64,000 nucleotides of DNA, from positions 22,048,283 to 22,112,282 of the forward strand of contig OY783195.1 in NCBI GenBank assembly GCA_963678675.1. Direction: 5' to 3'. The notes beneath the pieces are model-generated. The model saw only the letters and a program-made list of their open reading frames with translations, ran no database searches and was not told the DNA's origin. Of the stretch, positions 33,183 through 44,499 are shown in pieces. A program made the translations under genes and the position numbers. Numbering within the stretch: the first letter of the stretch is position 1; each line of letters begins with the position of its first letter. Source of the stretch: Xiphydria camelus. Its lineage: Eukaryota > Arthropoda > Insecta > Hymenoptera > Xiphydriidae.

Positions 33183-33308
33183 GGGCCGGTTTTACCAACA
33201 CGGTATAAACGCGGTATAGCGCTATACTGAGAATAACCAGCAATAAGCCTTATGGTTATTCTCAGTATGGCGCTATACCGCGTTTATACCTGTTGGTAAA
33301 ACCGGCCC
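33183..33308. repeat. 126-bp hairpin MITE with TAA duplication
   Basis: GGGCCGGTTTTACCAACA is mirrored by TGTTGGTAAAACCGGCCC or its near match, and TAA lies on both sides (33180-33182 and 33309-33311). It interrupts the mariner transposase reading frame. Same GGGCC end type as 43183-43322. Confidence 0.85.
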
Positions 33309-33526
33309 TAAGTGGGGTAACGTCCTTGGACGATCGGCGTAAACAATAGATTTCAGATAACCCCATAAAAAGAAGTCGCAAGGGCGATCATCTCGGGCGG
33401 GAATATTGAAGTGTACACGATATGCAAGCTGCGCGGCAATGATCGACTGGCCGTTAGAAAAGTAGGCCTCTAAAACAAACGCGCGTTGCTCCTTCGGCCA
33501 ATGCAATTTCGCTACTAACGCTAAGG
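33309..33526 (-). pseudogene. Mariner transposase, internally deleted
   Basis: The N-terminal helix-turn-helix (WPKEQRAFVLEAYFSNG, AAQLAYRVHFNIP) is joined directly to the C-terminal signature CDFFLWGYLKSIVYADRPRTL. The whole catalytic core with the first two aspartates is missing. The frame is closed off by a MITE on one side and by the GGCCCATGAC hairpin on the other. Confidence 0.75.
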
Positions 33527-33569
33527 CCCATGACATATCAGGCGGGAAACCGCAAAAACGCTAAAACTA

Positions 33570-35462
33570 GTAGTCCAGTCAATGGGGACAAAAAAGTGGG
33601 TTCGTAAAACAATGAGTGCCGACGCTGAATTTCTTTTCGGAAAGTGTGGGGGGGTGTCCCCTGAGTGGAAAATGTCAGAATTTCGGTGTGCGGGGGGTGC
33701 CGCTATAGCCGCCATCTTGGAAAACGCGTTTTATCAAATATCTCGTGAACCGTGCATCATACGATAAAAATAGTGGAGACCATTTTTGTAAATAATAAAA
33801 TTTTCTACAACTTTCGTTAGAAGCTTTTTTATGTACAGTGCATAGATTTTTTTTTACAGCGCGACAAACTTTTTCAAAAATAGTTACTGCTAACTAAATA
33901 GTTAACGGTTGATGATACATAAAAATTGTGATAATGAAATTTGTAGCGCACAAAATTTTCAATAAAATTCATTTAAAGCTTTTTTCAATAAAATTGGTAC
34001 TTTAAGAGGTATAACGTTGTAAATGCTGAGTTGATGCAAAATAGCCACGAAATTATATAACGCGATTGCGGAATCATTATACGGCCCTAATTGTCTCGAT
34101 AGCCATTACAACCAAAGTATTAGGGACAACATTTTATTCCTTCATGCTTTCAGTGGTTGCGACACGACATTAGCTGCGTTCAAAATAGGAAAAAGCAAAG
34201 TTCTATCTGCACTGCAAAATAACTCTTCCCTATTGAAAGCTGTGGAGTTGTTCACCGGAAGAAACATCGACCCGAATATGATTGCTCAAGCTGGAGAACG
34301 TTTCTTCATTACGCTTTATGGAGGTGACAAATCAGAAGCGTCGATCAATTCTTTTCGCCACAAATGTTTTGGAAGATTGGCGAATAATACGAAGCTGAAC
34401 TTGTCACTTCTACCCCCTACCCAAGACACGGCACGGTACCATTCGTTTCGGACGTACCATCAGGTTCAAACTTGGCTTGGATTTCATCACAATGCTGAAG
34501 AATGGGGTTGGAAGAGGACTAGAAATGGACTTGAAGCAATTCGAACAACCATGGCACCCGCACCATCAAGTTTACCTACTGCAAACAATATCGTGCAAAT
34601 GCACAAAAAATTGTGGGGCTTCCTGTGGATGCCGAAAAGCAGGTCTTAAATGTTCGATTATTTGTTCGAATTGCAGTGGACAATCGTGCGACAATGTACC
34701 TGATGCATTGGATGTCATCGAAGGCGACATCGAAGATTACGAGACTTTCGATACATCTCCTATAAATACAGCGGAGACAGATATGGAAGGCAATGAATGC
34801 CTCCCTTCAACATCGAAACAAATTAGAATTTAGATATAAAAAAACGTATCACGATTTTTTTGGTTCATATCATTATCATCATCATCATCATCATTGTCTG
34901 TTGCTAAATACAATTTTTGTTATGATAATAGGATGAATACGCATAAAAGTGAGAAAAATTTATAAATTATGAGTACTTATTCACACTATTCATAATATTA
35001 ATAAATTCACTACACACTATTGTCATTTTCCTGAATATTTTTCGCTGTTTCATGTGTTATGCAATGTTTTCAGTGCGCTACGAGCAACATTAACATAGTT
35101 TACCAGTCTATACCTCTTAAAGTATCAATTTTATTGAAAAAAGCTTTAAATGAATTTTATTGCAAATTTTGTGCGCTACAAATTTGATTACCACAATTTT
35201 TATGTATCATCAACCGTTATCTATTTATTTAGCAATAATCATTTTTGAAAAAGTTTGGCGCACTGTAAAAAAAATCTATGCACTGTACATAAAAAAGCTT
35301 TTAACGAAAGTTATAGGAAATTTTATTATTTACAAAAATAGTTTCCACTATTTTTGTCGTATGATGCACGGTTCACGAGATATTTGATAAAACGCGTTTT
35401 CCAAGATGGCGGCTATAGCGGCACCCCCCGCACACCGAAATTCTGACATTTTTTCCACTCAG
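33570..35462 (+). mobile_element. Long-TIR nuclease transposon, copy 3 (diverged)
   Basis: The left end TAGTCCAGTCAATGGGG resembles the ends of copies 1 and 2. Inverted arms of about 450 bp include GCTATAGCCGCCATCTTGG, TTTATCAAATATCTCGTGAAC and AACGGTTGATGATACATAAA. The last 75 bp or so of the right end are missing. Only the 3' part of the gene remains. Confidence 0.7.
34090..34833 (+). pseudogene. C-terminal half of nuclease + CXC protein, copy 3
   Basis: The frame opens with LFLHAFSGCDTT and continues with FFITLYGGDKSEAS, SLLPPTQDTARYHSFR and EEWGWKR. A +1 frameshift near 34580-34610 leads to the CXC region (CKCTKNCGASCGCRK, CSIICSNCSGQSC) and a stop at 34831. The sequence is about 55-60% similar by eye to copies 1 and 2. 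It therefore belongs to a distinct subfamily, and the conserved motifs across it are informative. Confidence 0.7.
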
Positions 35463-35811
35463 GGGACCGACCGCAATTCCGGCGCCGCAGCGGTACCGCA
35501 CAGTTAAAAGACGGACGTGTGCACTGGACCTAACCGCTAGTTTTAGCGTTTTTGCGGTTTCCCGCCTAATATGTCATGGGCCTTATGATAAAGAAACTTC
35601 CCAAACCACATCTTCGCATGAGACTATCCCCACCCACGACTTACCCTTCTTCCCTTCACAGCACGCTGTTCAAATCAGCAAGTTTCGTTGGCGCACCCTG
35701 TACATTTCCGAGACGGTAGATAATATTTAAGCAAAAATTAACAAAAAAATTAAAATTGGTTTTCACGGAGGTGAGAAACTGACTAAATTATTCACTTTTG
35801 TTCGTTGAATT

Positions 35812-36072
35812 ATCTTTTATTTGCTTTTTTTAGTCGTTGAGCTCGTGCTTTATATTTTCTTGCTCGTTTTTCTGCTTTACGCAATTTATTTTCAAGATAC
35901 ATAATTTGTAAATTTAGTTTGGCTCTATTCTTTCTTCTAATCTTTTTTGCCGCATGCTACTCTACTTCTAGAGCTCGAGGAGGATCCAGCACTATTAGGA
36001 GTATCATTAAGATTAAGTGATCGATCTGCACTGGAGAGAGTTTGGTCAGTTAAACATTTTTGAACAGAAATA
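35812..36072 (-). pseudogene. Basic coiled-coil exon of a transposon-like gene, frameshifted
   Basis: A serine-rich stretch (LSSADRSLNLNDTPNSAG) is followed, after a 1-nt shift near 35950, by 44 codons of basic heptad-like sequence (NLQIMYLENKLRKAEKRA, RKYKARAQRLKKANKR). The pattern is a basic leucine-zipper-like coiled coil. A similar layout occurs in several insect multicopy ORFs. I cannot name it. Confidence 0.4.
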
Positions 36073-36264
36073 TTCACGGAGATGAGAAATTTGGACGATT
36101 TCCGTTACATAGTAAAGCATTTTGAGGTTATAAACATTACGCGTGGTGTTAAAGAAACTGGTATATGTGTTCTAATTATCTACAGGTCAACAAGCAAATT
36201 AAATAAATAATATCTTAAATATTATAATATACTAACGGAGGTGAGAAATGATCTTGAATAAATA

Positions 36265-36400
36265 TTTTGCCTTACCTTCTTTATAAAATTATCACAAACC
36301 ACTTCAAGATTTACCAGTGATTTTGACATTACTGAATCATCGATACATAGAAGTTGATACCTTCGCACATTCTCAATAGACGGGGCAGTATTCACGAGAT
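36265..36400 (-). pseudogene. Putative upstream exon of the same gene
   Basis: An open stretch read from about 36400 (NTAPSIENVRRYQLLC, DDSVMSKSLVNLEVV, CDNFIKK) ends at a GTAAGG donor near 36274. It lies just 5' of the coiled-coil exon on the same strand. No recognised domain. Confidence 0.35.
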
Positions 36401-36633
36401 TTAGAGTATTTTAACAAGAAATTAACGGAGGTGAGATTGTTTTGGGGCACAAGACAAGTTAGTAAAATTTTTTAATTTTCATGAAGATTCAAGAAAAAAT
36501 TTTTGAGTGATTGCAATTAACATTATTCTATTTACTTTATAAATATCCTAAAATTGATAATTGGTTTTTAGTTTTCTATAATACATGTAACAGTGTTGAC
36601 TTTTGTATGGGGGACACTTATATATATATAATA

Positions 36634-36785
36634 GCGTATACCATATTTCTGACGGCAAGCGCAACACCACTTCGGCAGTTTTTACCGACGGTGATCGATT
36701 CTTGCATTAGATCCAATGCAATTTTCGACCACCGTCGGTAAAAACTGCCGAAGTGGTGTTGCGCTTGCCGTCAGACATACGGTAT
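36634..36785. repeat. Hairpin MITE of ~150 bp
   Basis: TCTGACGGCAAGCGCAACAC and CTTCGGCAGTTTTTACCGAC are mirrored exactly at 36727-36775 around a loop of about 33 bp, with GTATACC/GGTATAC outside. Confidence 0.85.
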
Positions 36786-37699
36786 ACATATATACGCTCA
36801 CACAAACACGTGTTAAAAAATAGACCTTCGCTCAAAATGTATTAAAAAAAGACCCTTCGCAAAATTTTTTCCGTCGCACAAAGCATCATTTAACTTATTA
36901 CAATTAAAATGATGAAAATGATTAATTTGTGAGGCTTGAAATTATAATTTCATATTTATAAGCTTATAGCTTAGCATTTAAAATATTTTGGACAGCTCAG
37001 GAGGTTGCCCATTGTAAACAGATCTTGAAATAATGGTTTTAAAATTTACTCAAATTTACAAATCTTTTACATTTATGCCAATATAAAAAATGTTCAAAAT
37101 GGCGAAAAAATCGGCTTCATTAAAAACTTAAACATGTTGAGGGGTACTTACCAAGTTGAGAATTTAGTCAAATACAGAGATTATTATCAATTAGAATATT
37201 TGCAACCTTGCTTGAAAACTTTTGGACTTTTTTCTACAGTATAAATTACAGCCAAATAAGGGGGTGTTAAGAAATAATTAAAATTTATGACATGTTTCGG
37301 GCATCCAATCGAGTTTAAAATCCATATTTGAAACATTTGAAACTGTAATTTCAATATTCGAAAGTTTGCAATCTTTTTGCAATTTTTCAAAAAGTTATTT
37401 ACGGGAACTAATTTTTGAAAAAGAGTACATCGTTGCTGATCTCTAAGCTGGTCGACAATTGAGATTCCGATTTATAATATTATTTTTAACATTTTCGGAG
37501 TTTTCAAAATTTTTGCATTTTTATTTTGCAAGTTTTTAGCAAAAACTACTTTATTTGCTATTTTAACATGTTGCGGACCTCTGTCAGGATTGACAATTGA
37601 GATTATTAAATACAAGTGTGATCACTACATATTTACGAAATTTAAATATTTTTGGAAATAATGTTACACCGAAATAAACGCCGAATAATAAACGCCGAA
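36786..37699. other. AT-rich intergenic sequence, nothing seen
   Basis: No open frame with recognisable content and no repeat that recurs in the window. Probably upstream intergenic sequence of the large gene. Confidence 0.4.
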
Positions 37700-38960
37700 A
37701 TTGGGAACTCGTATCTACCGCAAAAACGTTAACCAAAATCCGTATAAATGGTATTTCGCCATAGTTTACAGATGTATTCGTGCGGCTGAAATATCACGTC
37801 GAGATTTTCAACTCTCCCGGGTAAAAACATCGATATATCAAGTTCAACGTATATCGACGAGCCCGTCATCCAACCGTCGACGAAGGGGGGGGGGGGGGAG
37901 CCCGCCCTCTCCTCTTTTCTTCTCTCTCTGTCTACGGCGTTTCAACAAAAATCGCACCACGCGTGCATGCCTCCGCGTACGTATCTACAAATTCGCAGCG
38001 CACGTGTGCATAAGCGCGTGCTTACGTACTTTACCCGCGGAAAATGGACCCGAAATAGCGACCGCATTATCGTCGATAACGGGCATTCGCTGTGGCAGGA
38101 AAATAACACGCCGAAGCGATAGGATATTGTTGAACGTAAATAAACATCGGCGAAGAACGCAGCCACGTTCTGCATACAGGAACGTATACGCGTCTTCCGC
38201 GTGCTATTTTAACCGTGGGTTTTGTCGGTGCGCATGCGCGTGCGCCATAAAAATCAGAACCTCGACGCGGCATTCGTGCGCGCGCGGATGAACGAGCGCG
38301 CATACACGGGCTCGCACGCAGCGCCGGGTGCGCGCGAGACGGAGAGCTCGCATCCCGGCGGAAATATGTTAATGCCGCAGCAGCCGAAAATAACCCCGCG
38401 CGAAGTGCAATACTTTCTACGTGAGTTCTTTCCAAAGGCACGAATAGGCGCGTACCCGAAGAAACGAGCGCGCCGATTCGGCCGGAAGTCGAAGTCGTCC
38501 GGCGCGGAGGGACAGACGGACGGCGAGTGAGCGTGGAGGTGCCCGAGAAAAAGGTCGAGACACGCTCGTGCTTCGGAGAGCTTTCGGAGTGCGCGAGAGC
38601 GCTGCCTGCCACCCTCTGCGAGGATTGGAATCGCGCCAACGATGTCAGTCCAACACGGCACCTTGCTACGGGTCTTGTCCCCCGATGAGCCGCGCTCCGT
38701 AGTCACAGTTCTGAAATGCGATAGTTTTGTTTTCCAGGTCCTCATGCGCCGGTGCGCGAAGACGAGGAAGATTCTGAAGCTGAAGTCTCTCCAAAGAGAA
38801 AGTTTCTTGGTTCGGTAGTTATCGTCGGTGGGGAAGTGTATTTGTGGAGTGATCCGTCGGTGGGAGAAAAGCTTGCGTTCCACTTCGAGTCGAAAGGAAG
38901 AGTTATGTCGATCGCGAGAAGTCGTCATGTTCTACAGCGCGAGACGGAACGGCGTTTCTA
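37700..38960 (+). promoter_or_regulatory. CpG-rich 5' region of the large gene
   Basis: Base composition switches here from AT-rich to markedly GC- and CpG-rich, with a run of 14 G at about 37886, unlike the rest of the left half. A good donor (CTAC/GTGAGT) at about 38421 and an acceptor (GTTTTCCAG) at 38737 suggest a spliced 5' leader. No TATA box stands out. Likely promoter, 5' UTR and first intron. The transcription start cannot be placed from sequence alone. Confidence 0.5.
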
Positions 38961-40206
38961 ATGGCTGAAAAGACCATTGATGATCCGGGCGGTAGTAACG
39001 TCGCTGACGATGCGGCGAGCGCGAAGCCCGTCGCCAAGAAGGATGGGTTCGTTGAAACCATGGGACCCGGTACGGGTCGCGAGGTCAAACATTCCGAAAG
39101 AGACCGACCGGAGAAGCCACCTCGGCGAGCGGCGGGTACATCGTCATCCGCGGGACTTAGTGCGGGACGCGAGAATGAGCATTCCGAAAGAGATCGACCG
39201 GACAAGCCACCTCGGCGAGCGACGGGTACGTCATCGCCCGCAGGACCTAGTGCGGGCCGCGAGGTTGAGCATTCCGAAAGGGATCGACCGGACAAGCCAT
39301 CTCGGCGAGCGGCGGGTACTTCGTCGTCCGCGGAAACCCCTAGAGAGAAGAAAGAGAAATGTAGGATTGCGAGGAGGATTGACACCGGTAATTTACCGAC
39401 ACCCCCTCCTGATCCCGTACCAGATAGTAACATATTCGACGAAGCCTTTGCCAAGCACAAGGCGCAACTCGAAGTGGAAGCCCTTAGGAAGGAGGGAGAA
39501 TTCCTGGACTATCTCATGGGACTACCGACACCGAACGACGCTCACGCGGCCTCCCTCTCGAGGTCCGCTTCCGTCTTCGCAACGTCCCTTGGAGCGGAGG
39601 ACGCCTTCGATCACCTCGACAAGCTGTACACGCTCATGGAACAGGTGCTCAACCTGCGCGAGCAAAACAACAAGTTGTCGAGGCGCGTCAGGGAGCTGGA
39701 GCTGTTGAGATCACTCAGGAGCGCTCATTTGGATGCCGAGAGAGCCGTGCTCACTGGCGAGGACATCGTCCTTCCAGATGAAGACGCGGACTTCGCGGAG
39801 TCTCTGTTAAGTGCGATGCTGTCGGCTGGTTCCGACGTACCTCAGAGACGAAACTTGCGACTACCTACGGCACCACGGCAGCGAAGCCGGTCCGTCGGTA
39901 TCGAACCTCCCACGCTGTTCCTTCCAGAGGTCGGTCAGTCGTTGGGTGGTCAGATGACGTCTAAGAGACGAGTGTCAGGAATGAGTGGAACGCCTAAAGT
40001 ATCGAAATGGACGAAAGTTAAGGCGGCCTTCAAGTGGGAGAGGGCGTATACGGGCGGTATCGGTGAAGCGACGGAAGTCACCAGGTATTTGAAGGTACCG
40101 GAGAACGTGGAGACTCCAACGTTTTTGACTCGCAATGCCGAACTCTCGGCACCGTCAACTCCTGGAACTCTATCATCCTCTTCGTCCACCGAGGACGTAA
40201 TTCACG
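38961..40206 (+). CDS. Large unrecognised gene, exon 1 (coding start)
   Basis: First coding exon of a twelve-exon gene with a modelled product of about 1,320 residues. ATG at 38961 begins MAEKTIDDPGGSNVADDA. Residues about 40-130 hold three tandem ~34-residue repeats with HSERDRP(E/D)KPPRRA. A probable coiled coil follows (LDKLYTLMEQVLNLREQNNK, SRRVRELELLRSLRS). Near the end come SKWTKVKAAFKWERA and a Ser/Thr-rich tail. The exon ends in phase 1 at a GTGAGT donor. No signal peptide, membrane segment or enzyme motif is visible, so a cytoplasmic scaffold or cytoskeletal protein is a guess. I cannot name the gene. An upstream frame ends in TAATG overlapping this start. Confidence 0.85.
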
Positions 40207-41499
40207 GTGAGTTACGAGCGCATTTATTTTATCTGATATAGATTTAACGTCGGTTCGCTGATTATGCTCGTCAATCACAATTCGCTGCAATTTTGCTGAC
40301 GAGTCGTCGTAAACAAGTTGTATCTTACCACAATTTGCCAGCAAACTATAAAAAAACTAGCGACACTTACCTAATAATGAGGATTGTAAGAAATATGGAA
40401 ATTTGAAAAGTAGCTGAAAAATAGCGGCTGTACGACGTAGAAAATATGATCCACGTGACGTTCTTGTGGGGAAGGACGCTTATATATGGCACGCCGCAAT
40501 GTATTGCCCGTGTGGCATTGGGCATTCTACGAGTATATGTATCGGTTATTTCTCTGACAGCTGAGCTATGTTATTGGGAAGACTTTTTTCTTTGCTTACT
40601 TTAATCCCCTCTACACGTATCGAGACGACTGACGGTTTGTGAAAAGTCGGACGCCACTACGATTCTAAAACGGACGGACTGAAATTGATTAAGAGCCGGA
40701 TCGATGATGCGTTCAAACTGATGGCTATGTTTTGAAAAACTTAACTTTGTCCTATTGAGGGAAATCTTAGGATAATTAATTATTCTATTCAGCGTTGACG
40801 TGCTTCATGTCGAATAAGATTAATTAAATCATCATTATTCTATACCTATTATAAGACGAATTGCAACAAGTCGATATACTGCTCAAAACACAAGATACTA
40901 AGAATATTCGAGCAAATATGTATCTATATACAGTATTCTAAAGTAACCAATGCGTGTCTATACGGGTTGTTTCACTCAGTATAGTCATGCTATTTATTTC
41001 TGTTATTTGCCTTTTCACGAATAAGTATTAAAAATAAAAGTTGTTTGGTGTCGAGGAAGACATGTGATATATGCAATACATTTTTGACATATATTGTTTA
41101 CGAGGTATGAAAGTCACCTACATTTTTTCATATAAAACTTAATATTTTTATTCTCGTAAAACTTGTAGAGGTCATCGAGACTAATAAGAAACATATGAGA
41201 TAAAATTACACTCTACGCACAACTAACAATAAGTTCCCAGCGCGCCCAGTGAAATTTACTCTTGTACTTTGACCGGAAATATCTCAGAAACCGTTCAATG
41301 GATAGGCATCATTTCATTTTGTACATTTCTTATTTGTCTCGATAAACTATAATTTTTAAGAGAATAAAATATTAAGTTTCGTATTAAAAATGGAGGTAAC
41401 TCTCATGCCTAGTAAACAATACATGATATCAAAAATTTGTTGCATGTATCTTATGTCCTTCTCGATACCAAATAACTTTTATTTCGTCACTCAGTGCGG

Positions 41500-41662
41500 A
41501 AAACTCGGTTTCACGGGCGTCCTCAACCCCGTCAACCTCGTATTTCACACTTAGTGACAAAAAATAGAATTCGTTATAAGGGCGTTTCGCGTCGTTTTAA
41601 CTCGTGCGGAAAAATTCACACTCGTTAAAAACGGCGCTTCACGCCCTTATAACGAAAATATC
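41500..41662. repeat. Dispersed repeat with hairpin
   Basis: ATTCGTTATAAGGGCG and its complement CGCCCTTATAACGAAAA form a hairpin. The upstream part (GTATTTCACACTTAGTGAC, CGTCAACCTCG) recurs inverted at about 51990-52205. Confidence 0.65.
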
Positions 41663-42850
41663 TATTTAAAATACTTGTTCGTGAAATGGCAAATAACGGA
41701 AATAAACAGCGGTGGAACACCCTGTATAGTATTAAATCAATTCGTTTTAAATGCCAAGTACTTAGATGAATTCTGACAAAGCTTTCATTAATCATTAGCT
41801 TAGGTTTAGAAGTTTTGGTTCGATATTCATAGTCAGGATTCCTAAAATTCCCAAGACATCCCAAGGAAGATAAAAAGTTAGCAGAGGAAATTAAAAACTA
41901 GGGAATTTTCTATAGGCGCTTTCCTACACAGTTGGAAATTTTGTGATTGAATCAGTTCACCCATTTTCACATACATATTAGAATCAACCGATTCTGCATA
42001 TAAATCCAACATTTTTTGCATTAAGTTTAACACAACAAATGTTAAATGAACACAAAGAATTAGTTAATTTTAAAATACAGAAATGGATCAACAGATTGCA
42101 ACACAAAATTTCAAATTATGTATCAGTCAAAATATCATCTTGAAACAATTTTAAATCTGAAACCTGATTAAAAAAGCGATTTTCTGAATTCCATCTTCAG
42201 TACAATTTATAAAATATTGAAATAGGGTAAACCACCCAGTTATTGGACACCCCTTGTAGTTATTGGATAGTCTAATTTAAATAAATAAAAACAAGATTCC
42301 TAGTTTTCACTTTAATAAATATCATCAAAAACGGTACCTGGCTTATTGATTCTTGACTGTCCAATTACTGGATTGAGTATTTCTAAAAAATAAGAACACT
42401 GTCCAATAACTAAGTTTTTTGACTTTATCCCAGTCTTTTATTGTTGAAAATTATATTCTTTCCAACTAAAAATAGTAAGTTACTAGAATGTAAAACAAGC
42501 CACCACTCATATCTCTCTCTAGGTAGAAAAATATCTTTTTAACACGGTCTCAAATCTTGTAAAATGCTTAAGTGTCCAATAACTGGATGGTTTACTCTAC
42601 TCCATCATATCAGTATAATTTTCAGGAAATCCATATAGTTGAGTTAAATCCCAGATCTCTGTGATTTAGAGTAGGATCCAATGGACTAACTTGCATATTT
42701 GTAACTATAAATGAAAAAAAAATAAGTCACATGTTTGACAAGACTCATAGTGACTGTAACGATACTGGAAAAAATGAACCTTATCGACTATTCAGCTACT
42801 TACAATTAGTACCACAAACACTTTAAGAAACCCCTTATCTATATTATATA

Positions 42851-44069
42851 TCTATATATATAAAAATGAATGTTTGTCTGTCTGTCTGTCTCTGTCTGTC
42901 TGTCTGTCTGTCTGTATGTCTCTTATGCCTTCCTAAACCGTTCATCCGATTGCGATGAAATTTTGGGAAATGGTTGGACGCATGCCCGCGATGGTTTCTG
43001 AGTTAGTAAATCTTATACAGGGTGTTCAAAAAGTCCCGGTACGGCCGATTATCTCAACGGGAAAACATTTTAGAGAAAAATGTTTAATACAAAACTTTAA
43101 GGATTTTCCCTTGGCTATCCAGTGGTCGTATTGGATTTGACCTTGACCGTGACCTTTAAGGTAATATCAAATGCCTTCCTAAGGGCCGATATTACAATGT
43201 CAGGTTAAACCGAAGGTTACAGGTTACCGCTGGTTTTGGTATATTTCGTGTCACACGAACATATGCCAAAAACAGCGGTAACCTGTAACCTTCGGTTTAA
43301 ACTGACATTGTAATATCGGCCCTAAACCGTTCATCCGATTGCGATGAAACTGGGGAATGGTTGGACGCATGCCTGCGAAGGTTTATGAGTTAGTAAATCT
43401 TATAAAAGGTGTTCAAAAAGTACCGGCACTGATGATTATTATGCCTTCCTAAACCGTTCATCCGATTGCGATGAAAAGTGGGGGAATGGTTGGACGCATG
43501 CCCGAGAAGGTTTCTGAGTTAGTAAATCTTATACAGGGTGTTCAAAAAGTACCGGTACGGATGATTATTATGCCTTCCTAAACCGTTCATCCGATTGCGA
43601 TGAAAATTTGGGGAACAGTTGGACGCATATCCGCGAAGGTTTGAGTTAGTAAATCTTATACAGAGTGTACAAAAAGTACCGGTACGGACGATTATTATGC
43701 CTTCCTAAACCGTTCATCCGATTGCGATGAAACTTTGGGGAATGGTTGGACGCATGCCCACGAAGGTTTCTGAGTTAGTAAATATTATACAGGGTGTTCA
43801 AAAAGTCGAACTATACTTGACCTAAATTTGACCTCCGCTGACAATAAAGGTAACATGAAAAAAATGGTCAAGGACACATTTGAACGTGAAAAAAAATTAA
43901 TTTGACCTTGATATAACCTTGAAGGTCATGGTCAAGGTTAAATCCAATAAGACCATTGCGTAGCCCGGGAAAAATACTAAAAGTTTTGTATTAAAAATGT
44001 ATTTAAACAATGGTGGACGGACAAAATCAATCCACAATCTACCCGTGCGAAGCCGGGACGGGCTGCTAG
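42851..44069 (+). mobile_element. Complete non-autonomous Helitron with tandem units
   Basis: The 5' end TCTATATATATAAAAATG follows an A. The 3' end is a CCCGT...ACGGG stem-loop then GCTGCTAG, and T follows, so insertion between A and T is satisfied. A (GTCT)n run lies just inside the 5' end. The body consists of tandem units of about 125 bp, the same as at 3805-4724. It has no Rep/helicase. A MITE is inserted at 43183-43322. Confidence 0.8.
43183..43322. repeat. 140-bp MITE with TAA duplication inside the Helitron
   Basis: GGGCCGATATTACAATGTC and its complement bound a hairpin that includes GTAACCTGTAACCTTCGG. TAA lies on both sides (43180-43182 and 43323-43325). The neighbouring tandem units read CCTTCCTAAACCGTTC without interruption, giving the pre-insertion site in the same molecule. 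Confidence 0.9.
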
Positions 44070-44252
44070 TCATTCTATAAAATAAAACTATAGCCTCAAC
44101 TTGTATCACATTCTCTATTTCTTGTTTGTTTGGTATTCAATATTCTTCTAACTGATTCTCTGGATATTGGTTTTCCATTTGTAACTGTCTGTTAAATATT
44201 TTCACGTATCTATTTCAATTCAATTCTTCTTTACTTTTCAATCAAATATCAG

Positions 44253-44398
44253 GTACTCATAAGAATGGGACTGCCCACCTATCTCTGCGTGTGAAGGAGG
44301 ACCGAAGTAGGGAGGAGGATCCTTCTCGCCGAAGTCATTCTTTGGACGGAGATGTATCGGTACCAACAAGTGCTATGCTTACCTCGCAGGGTTCTAAG
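44253..44398 (+). CDS. Large gene, exon 2
   Basis: The acceptor AAATATCAG completes the split Gly codon of exon 1. The exon encodes HKNGTAHLSLRVKEDRSRE and continues with PSRRSHSLDGDVSVPT. It ends in phase 0 at AAG/GTAATC. Confidence 0.75.
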
Positions 44399-44499
44399 GT
44401 AATCAAGAACGTCGCGATCCGATCAATTTTACAAAATATGAATTCTCCATTATAAACTTTCCCTCGTATTTTTAGATGACATACCTCGAATCAACTATA

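Larger units (their letters stand above)
33527..35583. repeat. Hairpin element split by nuclease transposon copy 3
   Basis: GGCCCATGACATATCAGGCGGG and the continuing arm to CGCTAAAACTAG (33527-33568) are mirrored at 35534-35583. Between them sits the third nuclease transposon. TAA (left) and TTA (right) flank the ends. Confidence 0.65.
31443..35700 (-). mobile_element. Mariner-like element filled with nested insertions
   Basis: Ends CAGGGTGCGCCAACGAAAC and GTTTCGTTGGCGCACCCTG with inner matches (TTGCTGATTTGA) are flanked by TA on both sides (31441-31442 and 35701-35702). A deleted mariner transposase lies at 33309-33526. The other contents are a GC-rich repeat element, a TAA-flanked MITE, a GGCCCATGACATAT hairpin and a third copy of the nuclease transposon. 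Confidence 0.8.
35764..36440 (-). repeat. Four TTTCTCACCTCCGT boxes
   Basis: The box occurs (minus strand) at about 36425-36438, 36236-36250, 36073-36088 (as CATCTCCGT) and 35765-35778. Spacing is irregular, 160-310 bp. The boxes lie between the putative small exons and contain pyrimidine-rich tracts. Confidence 0.5.
40207..44252 (+). other. Intron 1 of the large gene
   Basis: AT-rich. From 40207 to 42850 I see only one hairpin (about 41570-41662) and a dispersed repeat (41500-41575). From 42851 it holds the complete Helitron. No nested gene is supported. Confidence 0.6.

Noticed and set aside
38067..38928. Long minus-strand frames in the CpG-rich region
   Set aside because: GC-rich sequence gives long chance frames. 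They are Arg/Ser-rich low-complexity and antisense to the gene's 5' end.
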